This document shows, piece by piece, positions 24,030-33,266 of a stretch of 45,325 nt of DNA. This stretch comes from JBIOHP01 sp044449065. GTDB lineage: Bacteria; Bacteroidota; Ignavibacteria; UBA10030; SZUA-254. The notes beneath the pieces are model-generated. The model made no database searches and was not told the origin of the DNA. It saw only the letters and a list, made by a program, of their open reading frames with translations. The DNA is taken from positions 1 through 45,325 of the forward strand of contig JBIOHP010000029.1 in the NCBI GenBank assembly GCA_044449065.1, read 5' to 3'. A program made the translations under genes and the position numbers. The stretch's first letter is position 1. Each line of letters opens with the position of its first letter.

Positions 24030-24371
24030 GTGAAAATAATGATTGTCGACGATAACGAGAAAATGCGCAGGATGATACGGGAGGCGCTCTCCGGTTATGC
24101 CGACAATTTTATCGAGTGCAGCAATGGAGCCGATGCGATAAATGCCTATCCCGACTTCCAGCCCGATGGCGTGGCTATGGATGTTATGATGGAGCCAATG
24201 GATGGCATAAGCGCCACGCGGGCAATCACAGCGAACTTCCCCGACGCCAACATTGTGATTGTCACCCAGTATGATGAACAGCGGTTGAGGGACGCGGCGA
24301 AGAGAGCCGGAGCTAAAGGATTTATTCTAAAGGAGAATTTGGATGAACTGCCGGAAATATTCGCAAAGTAA
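24030..24371 (+). CDS. Stand-alone response-regulator receiver protein
   Basis: The 113-residue product is only a CheY-like receiver domain. It has the acidic pair DD (residues 7-8), phosphoacceptor Asp51 in VAMDVMM, a Thr in IVTQYD and the Lys in GFILKEN. There is no output domain, so it acts through protein contacts. The start is GTG 24030: AAAGG lies 9 bases upstream and the predicted promoter starts at about 23998. The ATG at 24006 would add MILQRCVT, which is not part of the fold. It lies 600 bases beyond the kinase-regulator pair, separated by repeats, and may be a phosphate relay or sink for one of the two kinases in the window. Confidence 0.85.
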   Translation: MKIMIVDDNEKMRRMIREALSGYADNFIECSNGADAINAYPDFQPDGVAMDVMMEPMDGISATRAITANFPDANIVIVTQYDEQRLRDAAKRAGAKGFILKENLDELPEIFAK

Positions 24372-24501
24372 AAGAGAGCCTGTCATTGTGAGCCTTGCAT
24401 TAGCAGGACGTAACAATCTCCTCACCGTTATTTATGTATCAAAGGAATGAGGAAAGCGGTCAGGAGATTTTCCCAATAGGGGTTCACTCCAATGCAATGT
24501 T

Positions 24502-24585
24502 CTCGTTCCCAACGGGAAGATGGGAACGAGTTTAAAATGCTGCTGGTGAAATAACGGTAACCCCTTCCCTTCTCAAGGGAAGGGG
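24502..24585. repeat. Two palindromes in a gene-free spacer
   Basis: CTCGTTCCCA (24502-24511) pairs with TGGGAACGAG (24521-24530). Then CCCCTTCCCTT (24561-24571) pairs with AAGGGAAGGGG (24575-24585). The second resembles the core of the element at 29164. The preceding 24372-24500 has no gene and ends in no recognised signal. Confidence 0.7.
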
Positions 24586-24667
24586 CAGGGGGTTGAGTTA
24601 AACAACAACAAAATTTTTATAAAAAATATTATTCACTAACAAATTAATCTACTAAGAAAGAGTCCCT

Positions 24668-27600
24668 ATGAAACACTTATATCTGATGCTGTTTATCTTT
24701 ATCGCAGCCGGCATGATGCCGTTGGTTGCAGGGGTTAAAACTCGAAATGCTGGCGGGAAGAATCTCCCGGATCTGCAACAAATACTCAATCACGATGGAA
24801 CGGTAAAGCTCAAGGCCGGGATTAACGGTTCGTTCGATCCCGTCGGATCATCTGATCCGCTGGGAAAATATCTTGATAGTCAGGGTAAATTAAAACTTCC
24901 GAGGGGTTTTAAAGGCAACCTCGATCCAAAGGGTTGGCGCATCGATGGCGGGCTTAAAGGCGCTCCCCGGTTTATCAAATCGACAACTTCCAATAATCCG
25001 GACGACCCGCGATGGGATGACCGGTTTGCCATCGGCGATTTAGACGGGGCGGTAAATGCCATTGCCGTTATGGGGAGTAATGTATATGTCGGCGGAGAAT
25101 TCCTGATTGCAGGAAACCAGGTAGCCAATCACATCGCGATGTGGGATGGGGAAAAATGGAATGCTTTAGGCCAGGGTTTGAGCGGTGTCCCGAATGCGAT
25201 CGCTCTGGTCGGTGATACCGTTTATGTGGGTGGTCGAATCGATAACTTCACCGGTAACGCTGTAGAACTGTGGGATGGGCACACCTGGCAGTTTATCGGC
25301 AGCTTCGATTCATGGGTATATACCATTGCGGCATTTGATAACGGTCGTGTGTATGTCGGAGGGGCATTCACGAAAGTCTATAATAATCCGATCAGCCATA
25401 ATATTGCAAAATGGAATGGGAGTACCTGGCAGTCGGTCGGCACCGGAACCGATGGACCGGTCCTGTCCATCGCTCTGGCAGGAGGGAACTTTGAGATTGT
25501 GGTTGGTGGGGGTTTTGCTCAAGCGGGGGGCGTCAGTAATACACAAGGGATAGCGAAGTGGGACGATAGCAACACATGGTCAGCCATCGGAACAGGTTTA
25601 ACCGGTAGCGTCTCGGCAATCGCCGTTTCCGGTAGTACAATCTATGCGGGAGGTGGAAATCACATTTATGTATGGAATAGCTCGAGCTGGTCGGATGTCA
25701 ATTTGGGAGGAGGAATCAATTATTTGGAGGCAATTGTAATTTCCGGAAGCACAATTTATGTTGCGGGAATATTCACACAAGTAGCTGGTGTGCCTGCCAA
25801 TTGTGTTGTTGCCTGGGATGGAGCCACAACGTGGACAGCATTAGGCGCGGGAACAAATTTTGGGGCCGTTTTTGCTCTTGGTTGCGTCGGCAGTACCCTA
25901 TATGTAGGCGGAGAACTCCTGAGCGGAGGTCCTGTGATAAGCAATAATATTGCGCGATGGGATGGCAGTTGGTCGGAAGTGGCACAAACAGTGGCGCCGA
26001 GAGACGGCATGAACGGCACCATACTCGCGTTTGCGGTCTGCAATTCCAAACTCTATGCTGCAGGAAATTTCACTCAGGCTGGAAATGAACTTGCCAATAA
26101 TGTGGCTTGCTGGGATGGCAATTCCTGGTCGCCGCTCGGCAGCGGAACGGATGCAAGTGTCAATGCACTTGCAGTTTCAGGGACAACGCTTTACGTCGGC
26201 GGTGGTTTCCAGCACGCAGGCGGTCTCGCGATAGGAAAACTTGCTCAATGGGATTGTATTAATTACCAATGGTCAACCGTGGGAGCCGATCAGCCTGATG
26301 GCGATGTAACTGCGATTGCAACCTCCGGAACGAACATCTATGTAGCAGGAACCTTCGCACATATCGGCGCCCTGGCTGCAAATCAAATAGCCAGATGGGA
26401 TCAAACACAATGGTATGCGATGGGTCAAGGACCGGATGGACCAATCAATGCCCTGGCAGTTTCAGGCACTTCTCTCTATGCTGCGGGGGCGTTTCACCAA
26501 ATGGATATTGTGCCTGCAAATGATATCGCGAAATGGGATGCTCTATCGGGATGGTCGGCGCTGGGGACCGGAACGAATAATACGATTTATGCACTTGCGG
26601 TTTACGGCGGAAGCGTGTATGCAGGCGGAGACTTTACTCAGGCAGGCTCTACCGGAGCTCTTCGTGTCGCCAAATGGGATGGAGATTGGCATACTTTGGG
26701 ATCCGGTATTGGGAATGGCAAGGTTCAGTCTATCATCGCCTCTGGCGGCACAGTGTATGCAGGAGGTCAATTCCTCCCCCCTGCAGGAAATTCTATCGTA
26801 CAATTTGATGGTGCCTATTGGAATAATCTTGGCTCCGGCACCAATTCCGGCACCCTTTCCGATGCCTATAATGGCGTGACAGCTCTCGCCTTCTTGGGAA
26901 AAGATTTGTACGCTGGTGGTATTTTTACCATTGCAGGTCAAAAACCATCCGCGTACATCGGGCGCTGGGAAAATTCAACTCCGCCTCTTTCGTTCTGGGC
27001 AAGAGGTGCTGGAGGTGCCGTAGTATCTTCTAGCAGCAGTATCGCGGTTGATTCCTACGGGAATTCATACGTGACTGGAAGTTTTACAAGTCCGAACATC
27101 ACCTTTGGTTCAATTACACTGGCTAACAAAGGTTCTGATAATTTCTTTGTTGTTAAATATGACCAGAACGGAACCGTTATGTGGGCGGAAAGTTTTGGCG
27201 GAACGGCCGAAAGTTACGGCATAGGCATCGCACTCGACGCTAATGCCAATGTGTACGTCACAGGCCTCTTCACCGATGCTAATCTTAGAATCGGTAATAA
27301 GTTCATCATCAACAATGGCGATGCTGATATCTTCCTTCTCAAACTAGATACTGACGGCAACCTCCTCTGGTTCAAAAACGAAGGAGGTTCGAATCGTGAT
27401 GAAGCACATGGTATCACTGTCGATCGAAGTGGCAATAGCTTCATTACCGGGCTATTTATGAGTCCCTCGATCAACTTCGATGGGATCGTTACCATTACCA
27501 ACACCGGAATACATAATATCTTTGTCGCGGGGTTTGATCCGGACGGAAATGTGATGTTTGCTACGAGCGTTGCAGGCAACGGGGTTGATGTCGGCAACTC

Positions 27601-29158
27601 AATTGGGGTTGATATCAACAGCAATTGCTATGTAACAGGAGAATTTAATAGCGCGACAGCGACATTCGGCCCGGGAATCACGCTCACCAATGCTGGCGGC
27701 TACGATGCATTCCTCGCGAAATATGATGGTAACGGCAATGCAATCTGGGCACGAGGAATTAATGGCTCCGGAGATGAATGGGGCAGATCGGTGACGATCG
27801 GTATGAATAATTCTTGTTACGTGGCCGGATATTTTACCAGCCCTACTATTACCATCGGTTCAACTCCCCCACTGAACAATCCAAGCAATACGAGTTCGTT
27901 TCTCGCATCGTATAATTTTAATGGAGATGCCATCTGGTCAACAGGTACAACCGGATTAGGAGACGTTGGTACACTCACCGCACCCGCCACGGTGACAGCA
28001 GATACGTTGAATCACATTTATTTAACGGGAACATTCATTGCACCGACAGTGACTTTCGGATCAACTACGCTTACGAACCAGGGTAGTCTCGATTTTTATC
28101 TGTTAAGGTATGACTATGCTGGAAATCTCCAATCGGCCCAAAGCTGGGGAGGATCTGGCGCTGATTGGTGTGAAGGGAGTGTTGCCGATGGATGGGGTAA
28201 TTGCTATCTGGTCGGTGCGTTTGCGAGTCCAACAATCACGCTGGGCTCCACAACATTGACCAGCCATGGCTATCATGACCTGTTCGTCATGAAAACCGGA
28301 CCGATGGCCGTGCAAAGCGAGTTAGTCCTCTATAAAGCCAAATGGAACCTAGTCTCGGTGCCGGCGATTGTGAAGAGCTTTCAGAAAGATTCAGTCTTCC
28401 GCTCGGCAACGTCAGAAGTGTATAGCTATCACGGAGGATATTCTTCCCAGCTCACCCTGCACAACGGTACCGGGTACTGGGTGAAATACGGCGGACCAGA
28501 CTCGGTATTGTTTAATGGGCAGTCGATTATCTATGATTCCATTCCTGTCGCGGCTGGATGGAATATGATCGGAACGCTCTCTTCTCCGCTGCCGGTTGCA
28601 TCGGTGCTGAGCGGCAATCCGGGCATGACGGCCAGCCAGTTCTTCGCATATGACAAGAGCTACAAATCGACAGATACTTTATGGCCCGGGAGAGGATACT
28701 GGATAAAGGCATCGTTCGACGGAGCATTGATCCTGGACGGCTCCTCTTCGGCAGCCGCGAAGGCGGGTTCAAGCACTCTCCGGCGGCTTCATATCATTCC
28801 CACGGGTGAATTGCCACCTCCTCCTCCGCCTTCTGATATAATGGAAGGAAATGCCGCGATGAACATTCCGAAGGAGTATGCCCTGGGCCAGAATTATCCG
28901 AACCCGTTCAATCCGGCGACCCGGATCAGTTTTGACTTGCCGGAAGCATCTACGGTGAGCCTGACAATATACAATATGCTGGGCCAGGTGGTTGCAAACC
29001 TTGTGAACGGGCAATACTATAAGGCAGGAAGGTATGATTTAAATTTCGATGCGTCATCCTATGCATCCGGCGTGTATTTTTACCGCCTGATCGCAGTCGG
29101 GGTGAGTAACGGCGGCCAGCAATTCAGCAGCCAGAAGAAGATGCTCCTTATCAAATAG
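24668..29158 (+). CDS. Type IX-secreted triple-propeller surface protein
   Basis: The 1496-residue protein is exported (signal residues 1-22) and ends in a type IX sorting domain (YALGQNYPNPFNPATRISF, ~1403-1496), which in this lineage directs passage across the outer membrane and often surface attachment. Residues ~120-765 contain 14 units of about 46 residues built around VYVGGEF..AG..AN.IA.WDG..W..LG.G. Residues ~770-1200 contain seven SBBP-type units (SYVTGSFTSPNITFG, CYVTGEFNSATATFG and others). Fourteen plus seven suggests three seven-bladed propellers. Next comes a duplicated GWN/GYW module (~1215-1365) shared with the protein at 33267, then a PPPPPP linker. AAGAAAG precedes the start. 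It is a likely adhesin or binding scaffold; no enzyme motif is seen. Confidence 0.9.
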   Translation: MKHLYLMLFIFIAAGMMPLVAGVKTRNAGGKNLPDLQQILNHDGTVKLKAGINGSFDPVGSSDPLGKYLDSQGKLKLPRGFKGNLDPKGWRIDGGLKGAPRFIKSTTSNNPDDPRWDDRFAIGDLDGAVNAIAVMGSNVYVGGEFLIAGNQVANHIAMWDGEKWNALGQGLSGVPNAIALVGDTVYVGGRIDNFTGNAVELWDGHTWQFIGSFDSWVYTIAAFDNGRVYVGGAFTKVYNNPISHNIAKWNGSTWQSVGTGTDGPVLSIALAGGNFEIVVGGGFAQAGGVSNTQGIAKWDDSNTWSAIGTGLTGSVSAIAVSGSTIYAGGGNHIYVWNSSSWSDVNLGGGINYLEAIVISGSTIYVAGIFTQVAGVPANCVVAWDGATTWTALGAGTNFGAVFALGCVGSTLYVGGELLSGGPVISNNIARWDGSWSEVAQTVAPRDGMNGTILAFAVCNSKLYAAGNFTQAGNELANNVACWDGNSWSPLGSGTDASVNALAVSGTTLYVGGGFQHAGGLAIGKLAQWDCINYQWSTVGADQPDGDVTAIATSGTNIYVAGTFAHIGALAANQIARWDQTQWYAMGQGPDGPINALAVSGTSLYAAGAFHQMDIVPANDIAKWDALSGWSALGTGTNNTIYALAVYGGSVYAGGDFTQAGSTGALRVAKWDGDWHTLGSGIGNGKVQSIIASGGTVYAGGQFLPPAGNSIVQFDGAYWNNLGSGTNSGTLSDAYNGVTALAFLGKDLYAGGIFTIAGQKPSAYIGRWENSTPPLSFWARGAGGAVVSSSSSIAVDSYGNSYVTGSFTSPNITFGSITLANKGSDNFFVVKYDQNGTVMWAESFGGTAESYGIGIALDANANVYVTGLFTDANLRIGNKFIINNGDADIFLLKLDTDGNLLWFKNEGGSNRDEAHGITVDRSGNSFITGLFMSPSINFDGIVTITNTGIHNIFVAGFDPDGNVMFATSVAGNGVDVGNSIGVDINSNCYVTGEFNSATATFGPGITLTNAGGYDAFLAKYDGNGNAIWARGINGSGDEWGRSVTIGMNNSCYVAGYFTSPTITIGSTPPLNNPSNTSSFLASYNFNGDAIWSTGTTGLGDVGTLTAPATVTADTLNHIYLTGTFIAPTVTFGSTTLTNQGSLDFYLLRYDYAGNLQSAQSWGGSGADWCEGSVADGWGNCYLVGAFASPTITLGSTTLTSHGYHDLFVMKTGPMAVQSELVLYKAKWNLVSVPAIVKSFQKDSVFRSATSEVYSYHGGYSSQLTLHNGTGYWVKYGGPDSVLFNGQSIIYDSIPVAAGWNMIGTLSSPLPVASVLSGNPGMTASQFFAYDKSYKSTDTLWPGRGYWIKASFDGALILDGSSSAAAKAGSSTLRRLHIIPTGELPPPPPPSDIMEGNAAMNIPKEYALGQNYPNPFNPATRISFDLPEASTVSLTIYNMLGQVVANLVNGQYYKAGRYDLNFDASSYASGVYFYRLIAVGVSNGGQQFSSQKKMLLIK

Positions 29159-29163
29159 GACCT

Positions 29164-29246
29164 TAACCCATCCCCGAGCCCCTTCCCTAAAAAAAAAGCC
29201 CGCCCGGCTCGCCGTTCGGACGGGGGAAGGGGTTGAGGATGGGTTA
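29164..29246. repeat. Long inverted repeat, TAACCCATCC/CCCCTTCCC type
   Basis: TAACCCATCC (29164-29173) pairs perfectly with GGATGGGTTA (29237-29246). Inside, CCCCTTCCC (29179-29187) pairs with GGGAAGGGG (29224-29232). It starts 6 bases after the stop codon of the preceding gene and could terminate its transcript. Confidence 0.75.
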
Positions 29247-29295
29247 GTAGTTCGTTCCCCCGGTCTCAGACTGTGTGAAAACACCTGAGGAAGTG

Positions 29296-29356
29296 GTAGC
29301 CGCAGGCTTCAGCCTGCGAAATTAGTAAAGACTCGCAACCTGAAGGTTGCGGCTAC
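29296..29356. repeat. REP pair with GTAG foot, copy 2
   Basis: The outer GTAGCCGCA/TGCGGCTAC enclose CGCAGGC.TTCA.GCCTGCG and CGCAACCT.GA.AGGTTGCG. This is the same build as 23436 with a different core. The rest of 29357-29602 contains no gene I can support. Confidence 0.75.
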
Positions 29357-29602
29357 CGGTTTTATTGACTTTTTACCAACTCTGTCTCCGGGGGAATGAG
29401 ACCGGAGGTGCTCTGCGCCGGCTCTATGTTTGACGCGGAGCGTCATGCCGGCATTCCACCGCCGGAGCGGTGGAACAAGAGAATCTCTTTGATAGAGAAC
29501 GGGGAGATGGGGTAAACCGTGTTGCGACCGCTAGTGTGACAGAAGAAAATTTTTAAATTACATTTTTATCAAACCACATCAATAAATTAGAAAGGTTAAT
29601 AT

Positions 29603-30433
29603 ATGAAACGTAGCATCATGCTTGCAATCATAACTATAATCGGTGCTTGTTTTTCTGCCTACGCTCAGGACATGAAAGTAAAGGGCAACTTCACTGTTTT
29701 CATGCCGGGCGTTTTCCCTGTGGCCAAATTTAAAGTGGATTATCAAGCCAACACTACATCGATTTATACTCCTCTCAACTTCGGAACCCAGCTCAACTAT
29801 CAGGGAATAAATCTTTATAGCAGCACGTATGGGATTGGCGTACAAAATAGCGATCTTTACATGCGCACAGACGGGGAAATATTTTGGTACAAAGGCGGCA
29901 CATATGACTCCCATTTTGGCTCTCCCGGAGGTGGAACGCAGCTCATGCGCTTAGGCAACCAAGGTGATCTCATTGTCACAGGCAGTATCGAAACTATGAA
30001 GAGTCTTACGATTGACGGAGGGATGGACCTGGCTGAACCGTTTACAATGTCCACTGAAAAACTTCCCGAAGGCACGATTGTCATCATTGACGATAAAAAT
30101 CCCGGCAAGCTGAAACGGAGCGAGTTTGCCTACGATACGCGTGTGGCTGGAATCATCAGCGGAGCGAACGGCATCAAGCCCGGAATTTCATTGCGCCAGG
30201 ATGGCGTGGTTGATGGCGGGCAGAACGTGGCGCTCAGCGGCAGGGTCTATTTGTACGCAAACGCGTCAAACGGCGCCATCAAGCCGGGCGATTTGCTGAC
30301 TACCTCGGATACGCCGGGATACGCGATGAAGGTAACCGATCACGACAGGGCAAAGGGCGCAGTTATCGGCAAAGCAATGAGCGCGCTTCAAGAAGGCAAC
30401 GGCATGGTGCTCGTATTGGTTACGTTACAGTAG
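29603..30433 (+). CDS. Secreted protein with tail-fibre-like C-terminal domain
   Basis: The 276-residue protein has a signal peptide (1-21, ending AYAQ) and a beta-rich N-terminal half with repeated small-sidechain strands. It continues with a conserved-looking C-terminal domain (~150-276) containing GTIVIIDDKNPGKLKRSEF, YDTRVAGIISGANGIKPG, GRVYLYANASNGAIKPGDLL and AKGAVIGKAMSALQEG. This C-terminal pattern occurs in phage tail-fibre-like and bacterial surface proteins that end with 'GPIKPGDLL...PGYAM...G.VIGKAL', a probable trimeric beta fold. I do not know a named family. AAAGG precedes the start. It is spaced 25 bases from the next gene with a ribosome site between, so the two are probably one operon. 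Confidence 0.65.
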   Translation: MKRSIMLAIITIIGACFSAYAQDMKVKGNFTVFMPGVFPVAKFKVDYQANTTSIYTPLNFGTQLNYQGINLYSSTYGIGVQNSDLYMRTDGEIFWYKGGTYDSHFGSPGGGTQLMRLGNQGDLIVTGSIETMKSLTIDGGMDLAEPFTMSTEKLPEGTIVIIDDKNPGKLKRSEFAYDTRVAGIISGANGIKPGISLRQDGVVDGGQNVALSGRVYLYANASNGAIKPGDLLTTSDTPGYAMKVTDHDRAKGAVIGKAMSALQEGNGMVLVLVTLQ

Positions 30434-30458
30434 TCGACCTTAACGAAAGGAGAATCTT

Positions 30459-33083
30459 ATGATAACCACTATAGAACAATCTAAACACATTGAAAACAAT
30501 CTTAGAACTACCATGAATATTCAAAGGATAATAAAAACCATATTCCGGAATTGTATTGAAAATGCTGGAGCTTTCCGAACCATTTGTAGTTCCTACTTTG
30601 TAATGATATTACTTATTGTTGTGTATTTCAACATCACTATTTCTCAAGAGACGAAACATGATCCCGAACGAAAGCTTTCTACGCCCCTTAAGACGCAAGT
30701 CCGCCCGGTCGATTCTCTTAATAAAATGGATCAAGGTGAACAGGAAGATGACCCTAACGCGAGGGAATTATATCGATATAAACAACGTGTTGGTGGAGAT
30801 GGCACGATACCGCCTAATGCACTCATCAAGGCTAAACAACAAATTGATCAAATGCGAGCAATGATGAAAAAATCTTCCGTTAGGACACCGTTTGATGCGG
30901 GAATAACCGGTTGGGAATGGTTAGGTCCAGGAAATATTGGAGGACGTATTCGGTCAATACTCATAAGCCCCACGAATTCAAATACGATGTGGATTGGCAG
31001 CGTGTCCGGTGGTATCTGGCGAACCGATAATGGAGGCACTTCGTGGTATCCGATTAATGATTTCATGGCAAACCTGGCTGTAACTTCAATTGTCATGGAC
31101 CCCATTTACAACAATATTATGTATGCAGCGACCGGGGAAGGATTTGGAAATGTTGACGGAGTGAGAGGTGCTGGTATTTTTAAAAGTATTGATGGCGGCA
31201 TTACCTGGAATCAGTTACCAAGCACTGCTAATCCGCAATTCTATATGGTTATGCGACTTAGCCACCATCCATCAGCAACAAATATTTTGCTTGCCGCAAC
31301 TTCAACCGGAGTTTATCGGAGCAACGATGGAGGTGTGAGTTGGAATTTAATGCTCGGTATATATGCTGAACAAGTGAAATATCATCCAACGAATCCTAAT
31401 CGTGTGCTATGTGGAGGGAGTTCTGATTTCTACTTATCAAACGATGGCGGACTTAACTGGCGACAACAGGATACCGCAGCAGCAAACAAACTCCCAGTTT
31501 CTACGGGCCGCTGTGAAGGCGATTTCGCACGGTCAGATAACACCGTATATGTCAATATGGATCGTAATGGTGGTGAAGTTTGGCGTTCACAGGATGGTGG
31601 GATAACATGGAGCCATTATAGTATAGATCCATCTAAAATATTGGGTACTCAGGGAGGGTACGACAATGTGATGTGGGTCGATCCCACAAATTCAAATGTT
31701 ATTCTCGCAGGTTATAGAAATCTCCAACTCAGTAGAGACGGCGGACAAACATTTACAATAATTGGGGGTGCCTCCCAATTCTCACCTGCACAAAACGTCC
31801 ATTCTGATATGCACATGGTTGCACCATCGCCACAATATGATGGCATTAAAAATAAGACCATCTTTATTGGTTGTGATGGTGGAATTTACAAAGCTGTCGA
31901 TATCACTGTTGCAACCCTAAGTTCAGGTTGGACAGATCTAAATAATAATCTCGGTATTACACAATTCTATACGGGTGCTGCAGCCACTGACGGCAGCTTG
32001 ATTGCAGGCGCAGCGCAGGATAATGACCGAGTTCAGTATACACCAGGTGGCGGTATTAATGGCTGGTATGGCGCTGTATCTGGAAAAGGAGGTGACGGCA
32101 CAGGTTCCGTCATCGATTTTACTAATCCTCAACGTGTATACGCAGAAGCAACATCTTTAAACATTGAAAGAAGTGATGACGGAGGGAAAAACTATTCTTC
32201 GAAAACTAACGGAATATCGGATGCAGGATTATGGGTTTCACCATTAGTAATGGATCCGAACAATGCCAGCACTCTCTTTGCCGGTGGGTCACAGATTTGG
32301 AAAACGACCAATGCGGCGGATAGCTGGAGTCAATTTCGCAAGGCTCTCTCGGGTAATCCACTGTGCAGTGCTATTGGAATCGCCCATGGGAATTCCAATG
32401 TCATTTGGGTGGGGTACTCAGATGGAACTGTCTCCCGGACACTCGATGGTGGGAGCACCTGGACCGATGTCAATACTAATGCAATGCCTTTATTTACTAC
32501 CGTGACTTCTGTTGCCATCAACCCTTATAATAGTAATGAGGTATTTGTCACGTTCGGCCAATACAGCACCGGAAGGGTGTGGATGACCTCAGATACCGGC
32601 ATTACTTGGTTCAATAGATCGGGAACAGGCTCATTCAGTCTACCGGCTATTCAAATCAACAGCATAACGTATCATCCCCAAAATGACAATTGGATATATG
32701 TTGGTACTGATCTCGGGATATTTGCCTCGGAAAATAAAGGCGCAACATGGAAAATAACACCGCTCTATGGATCCAATGAAGGACCTGCTAATGTGGAAAT
32801 CGCTCAACTCTTCTGGCAAGGAACCGAATATTTGATTGCAGCGACACATGGTCGTGGAATGTTCCGGAGTCATCCACTCACCGTAGTGTGGGTGGATGTT
32901 TCAAATCCAAATCCGGGAAATGGGACTTTGTTGAATCCTTTTAACACGGTTGGCGCGGCTCTAAATGCCGCGGGGCCCGGAACAGAGATTGATATGAAGG
33001 GAGGTACCTACAACGAAGGTATCCTCGCCTTTAGGAAGAGAGGAGTTGTCCATATATTCAATGGACCGGCAATTATCAAGTAG
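30459..33083 (+). CDS. BNR/Asp-box repeat surface protein
   Basis: Residues ~140-800 carry at least ten Asp-box motifs (RSNDGGVSW, KSIDGGITW, LSNDGGLNW, RTLDGGSTW and others), the hallmark of sialidase/VPS10-type propellers. A predicted fold is therefore one or two propellers; sialidase catalytic residues cannot be confirmed, and Asp boxes alone do not show enzyme activity. The N-terminus is odd: about 40 charged residues precede a hydrophobic stretch (~47-62, FVMILLIVVYFNITI), so it is a signal anchor or a start at ATG 30513. The C-terminus (GTLLNPFNTVGAALNAAGPG, GGTYNEGI) resembles the beginning of a pectin-lyase-like beta-helix, but the gene stops there. No type IX sorting domain is present, unlike the neighbours. 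AAAGGAG supports ATG 30459. Confidence 0.75.
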   Translation: MITTIEQSKHIENNLRTTMNIQRIIKTIFRNCIENAGAFRTICSSYFVMILLIVVYFNITISQETKHDPERKLSTPLKTQVRPVDSLNKMDQGEQEDDPNARELYRYKQRVGGDGTIPPNALIKAKQQIDQMRAMMKKSSVRTPFDAGITGWEWLGPGNIGGRIRSILISPTNSNTMWIGSVSGGIWRTDNGGTSWYPINDFMANLAVTSIVMDPIYNNIMYAATGEGFGNVDGVRGAGIFKSIDGGITWNQLPSTANPQFYMVMRLSHHPSATNILLAATSTGVYRSNDGGVSWNLMLGIYAEQVKYHPTNPNRVLCGGSSDFYLSNDGGLNWRQQDTAAANKLPVSTGRCEGDFARSDNTVYVNMDRNGGEVWRSQDGGITWSHYSIDPSKILGTQGGYDNVMWVDPTNSNVILAGYRNLQLSRDGGQTFTIIGGASQFSPAQNVHSDMHMVAPSPQYDGIKNKTIFIGCDGGIYKAVDITVATLSSGWTDLNNNLGITQFYTGAAATDGSLIAGAAQDNDRVQYTPGGGINGWYGAVSGKGGDGTGSVIDFTNPQRVYAEATSLNIERSDDGGKNYSSKTNGISDAGLWVSPLVMDPNNASTLFAGGSQIWKTTNAADSWSQFRKALSGNPLCSAIGIAHGNSNVIWVGYSDGTVSRTLDGGSTWTDVNTNAMPLFTTVTSVAINPYNSNEVFVTFGQYSTGRVWMTSDTGITWFNRSGTGSFSLPAIQINSITYHPQNDNWIYVGTDLGIFASENKGATWKITPLYGSNEGPANVEIAQLFWQGTEYLIAATHGRGMFRSHPLTVVWVDVSNPNPGNGTLLNPFNTVGAALNAAGPGTEIDMKGGTYNEGILAFRKRGVVHIFNGPAIIK

Positions 33084-33266
33084 AGTATATGCAAAACGAA
33101 AATTGGTGACCTATTCTCATGCAACTATCTATTTGGTAAAGGAATTATCTGAGTAAAACAACGCGAAATATAATTCATGTTTTCATAACACTTTTTTTGA
33201 TTTTCTTATGCAGCTACGTACGCAATTAAATATCAAAGCTGTTAGAGTTACAGGAAGGAAAATACA

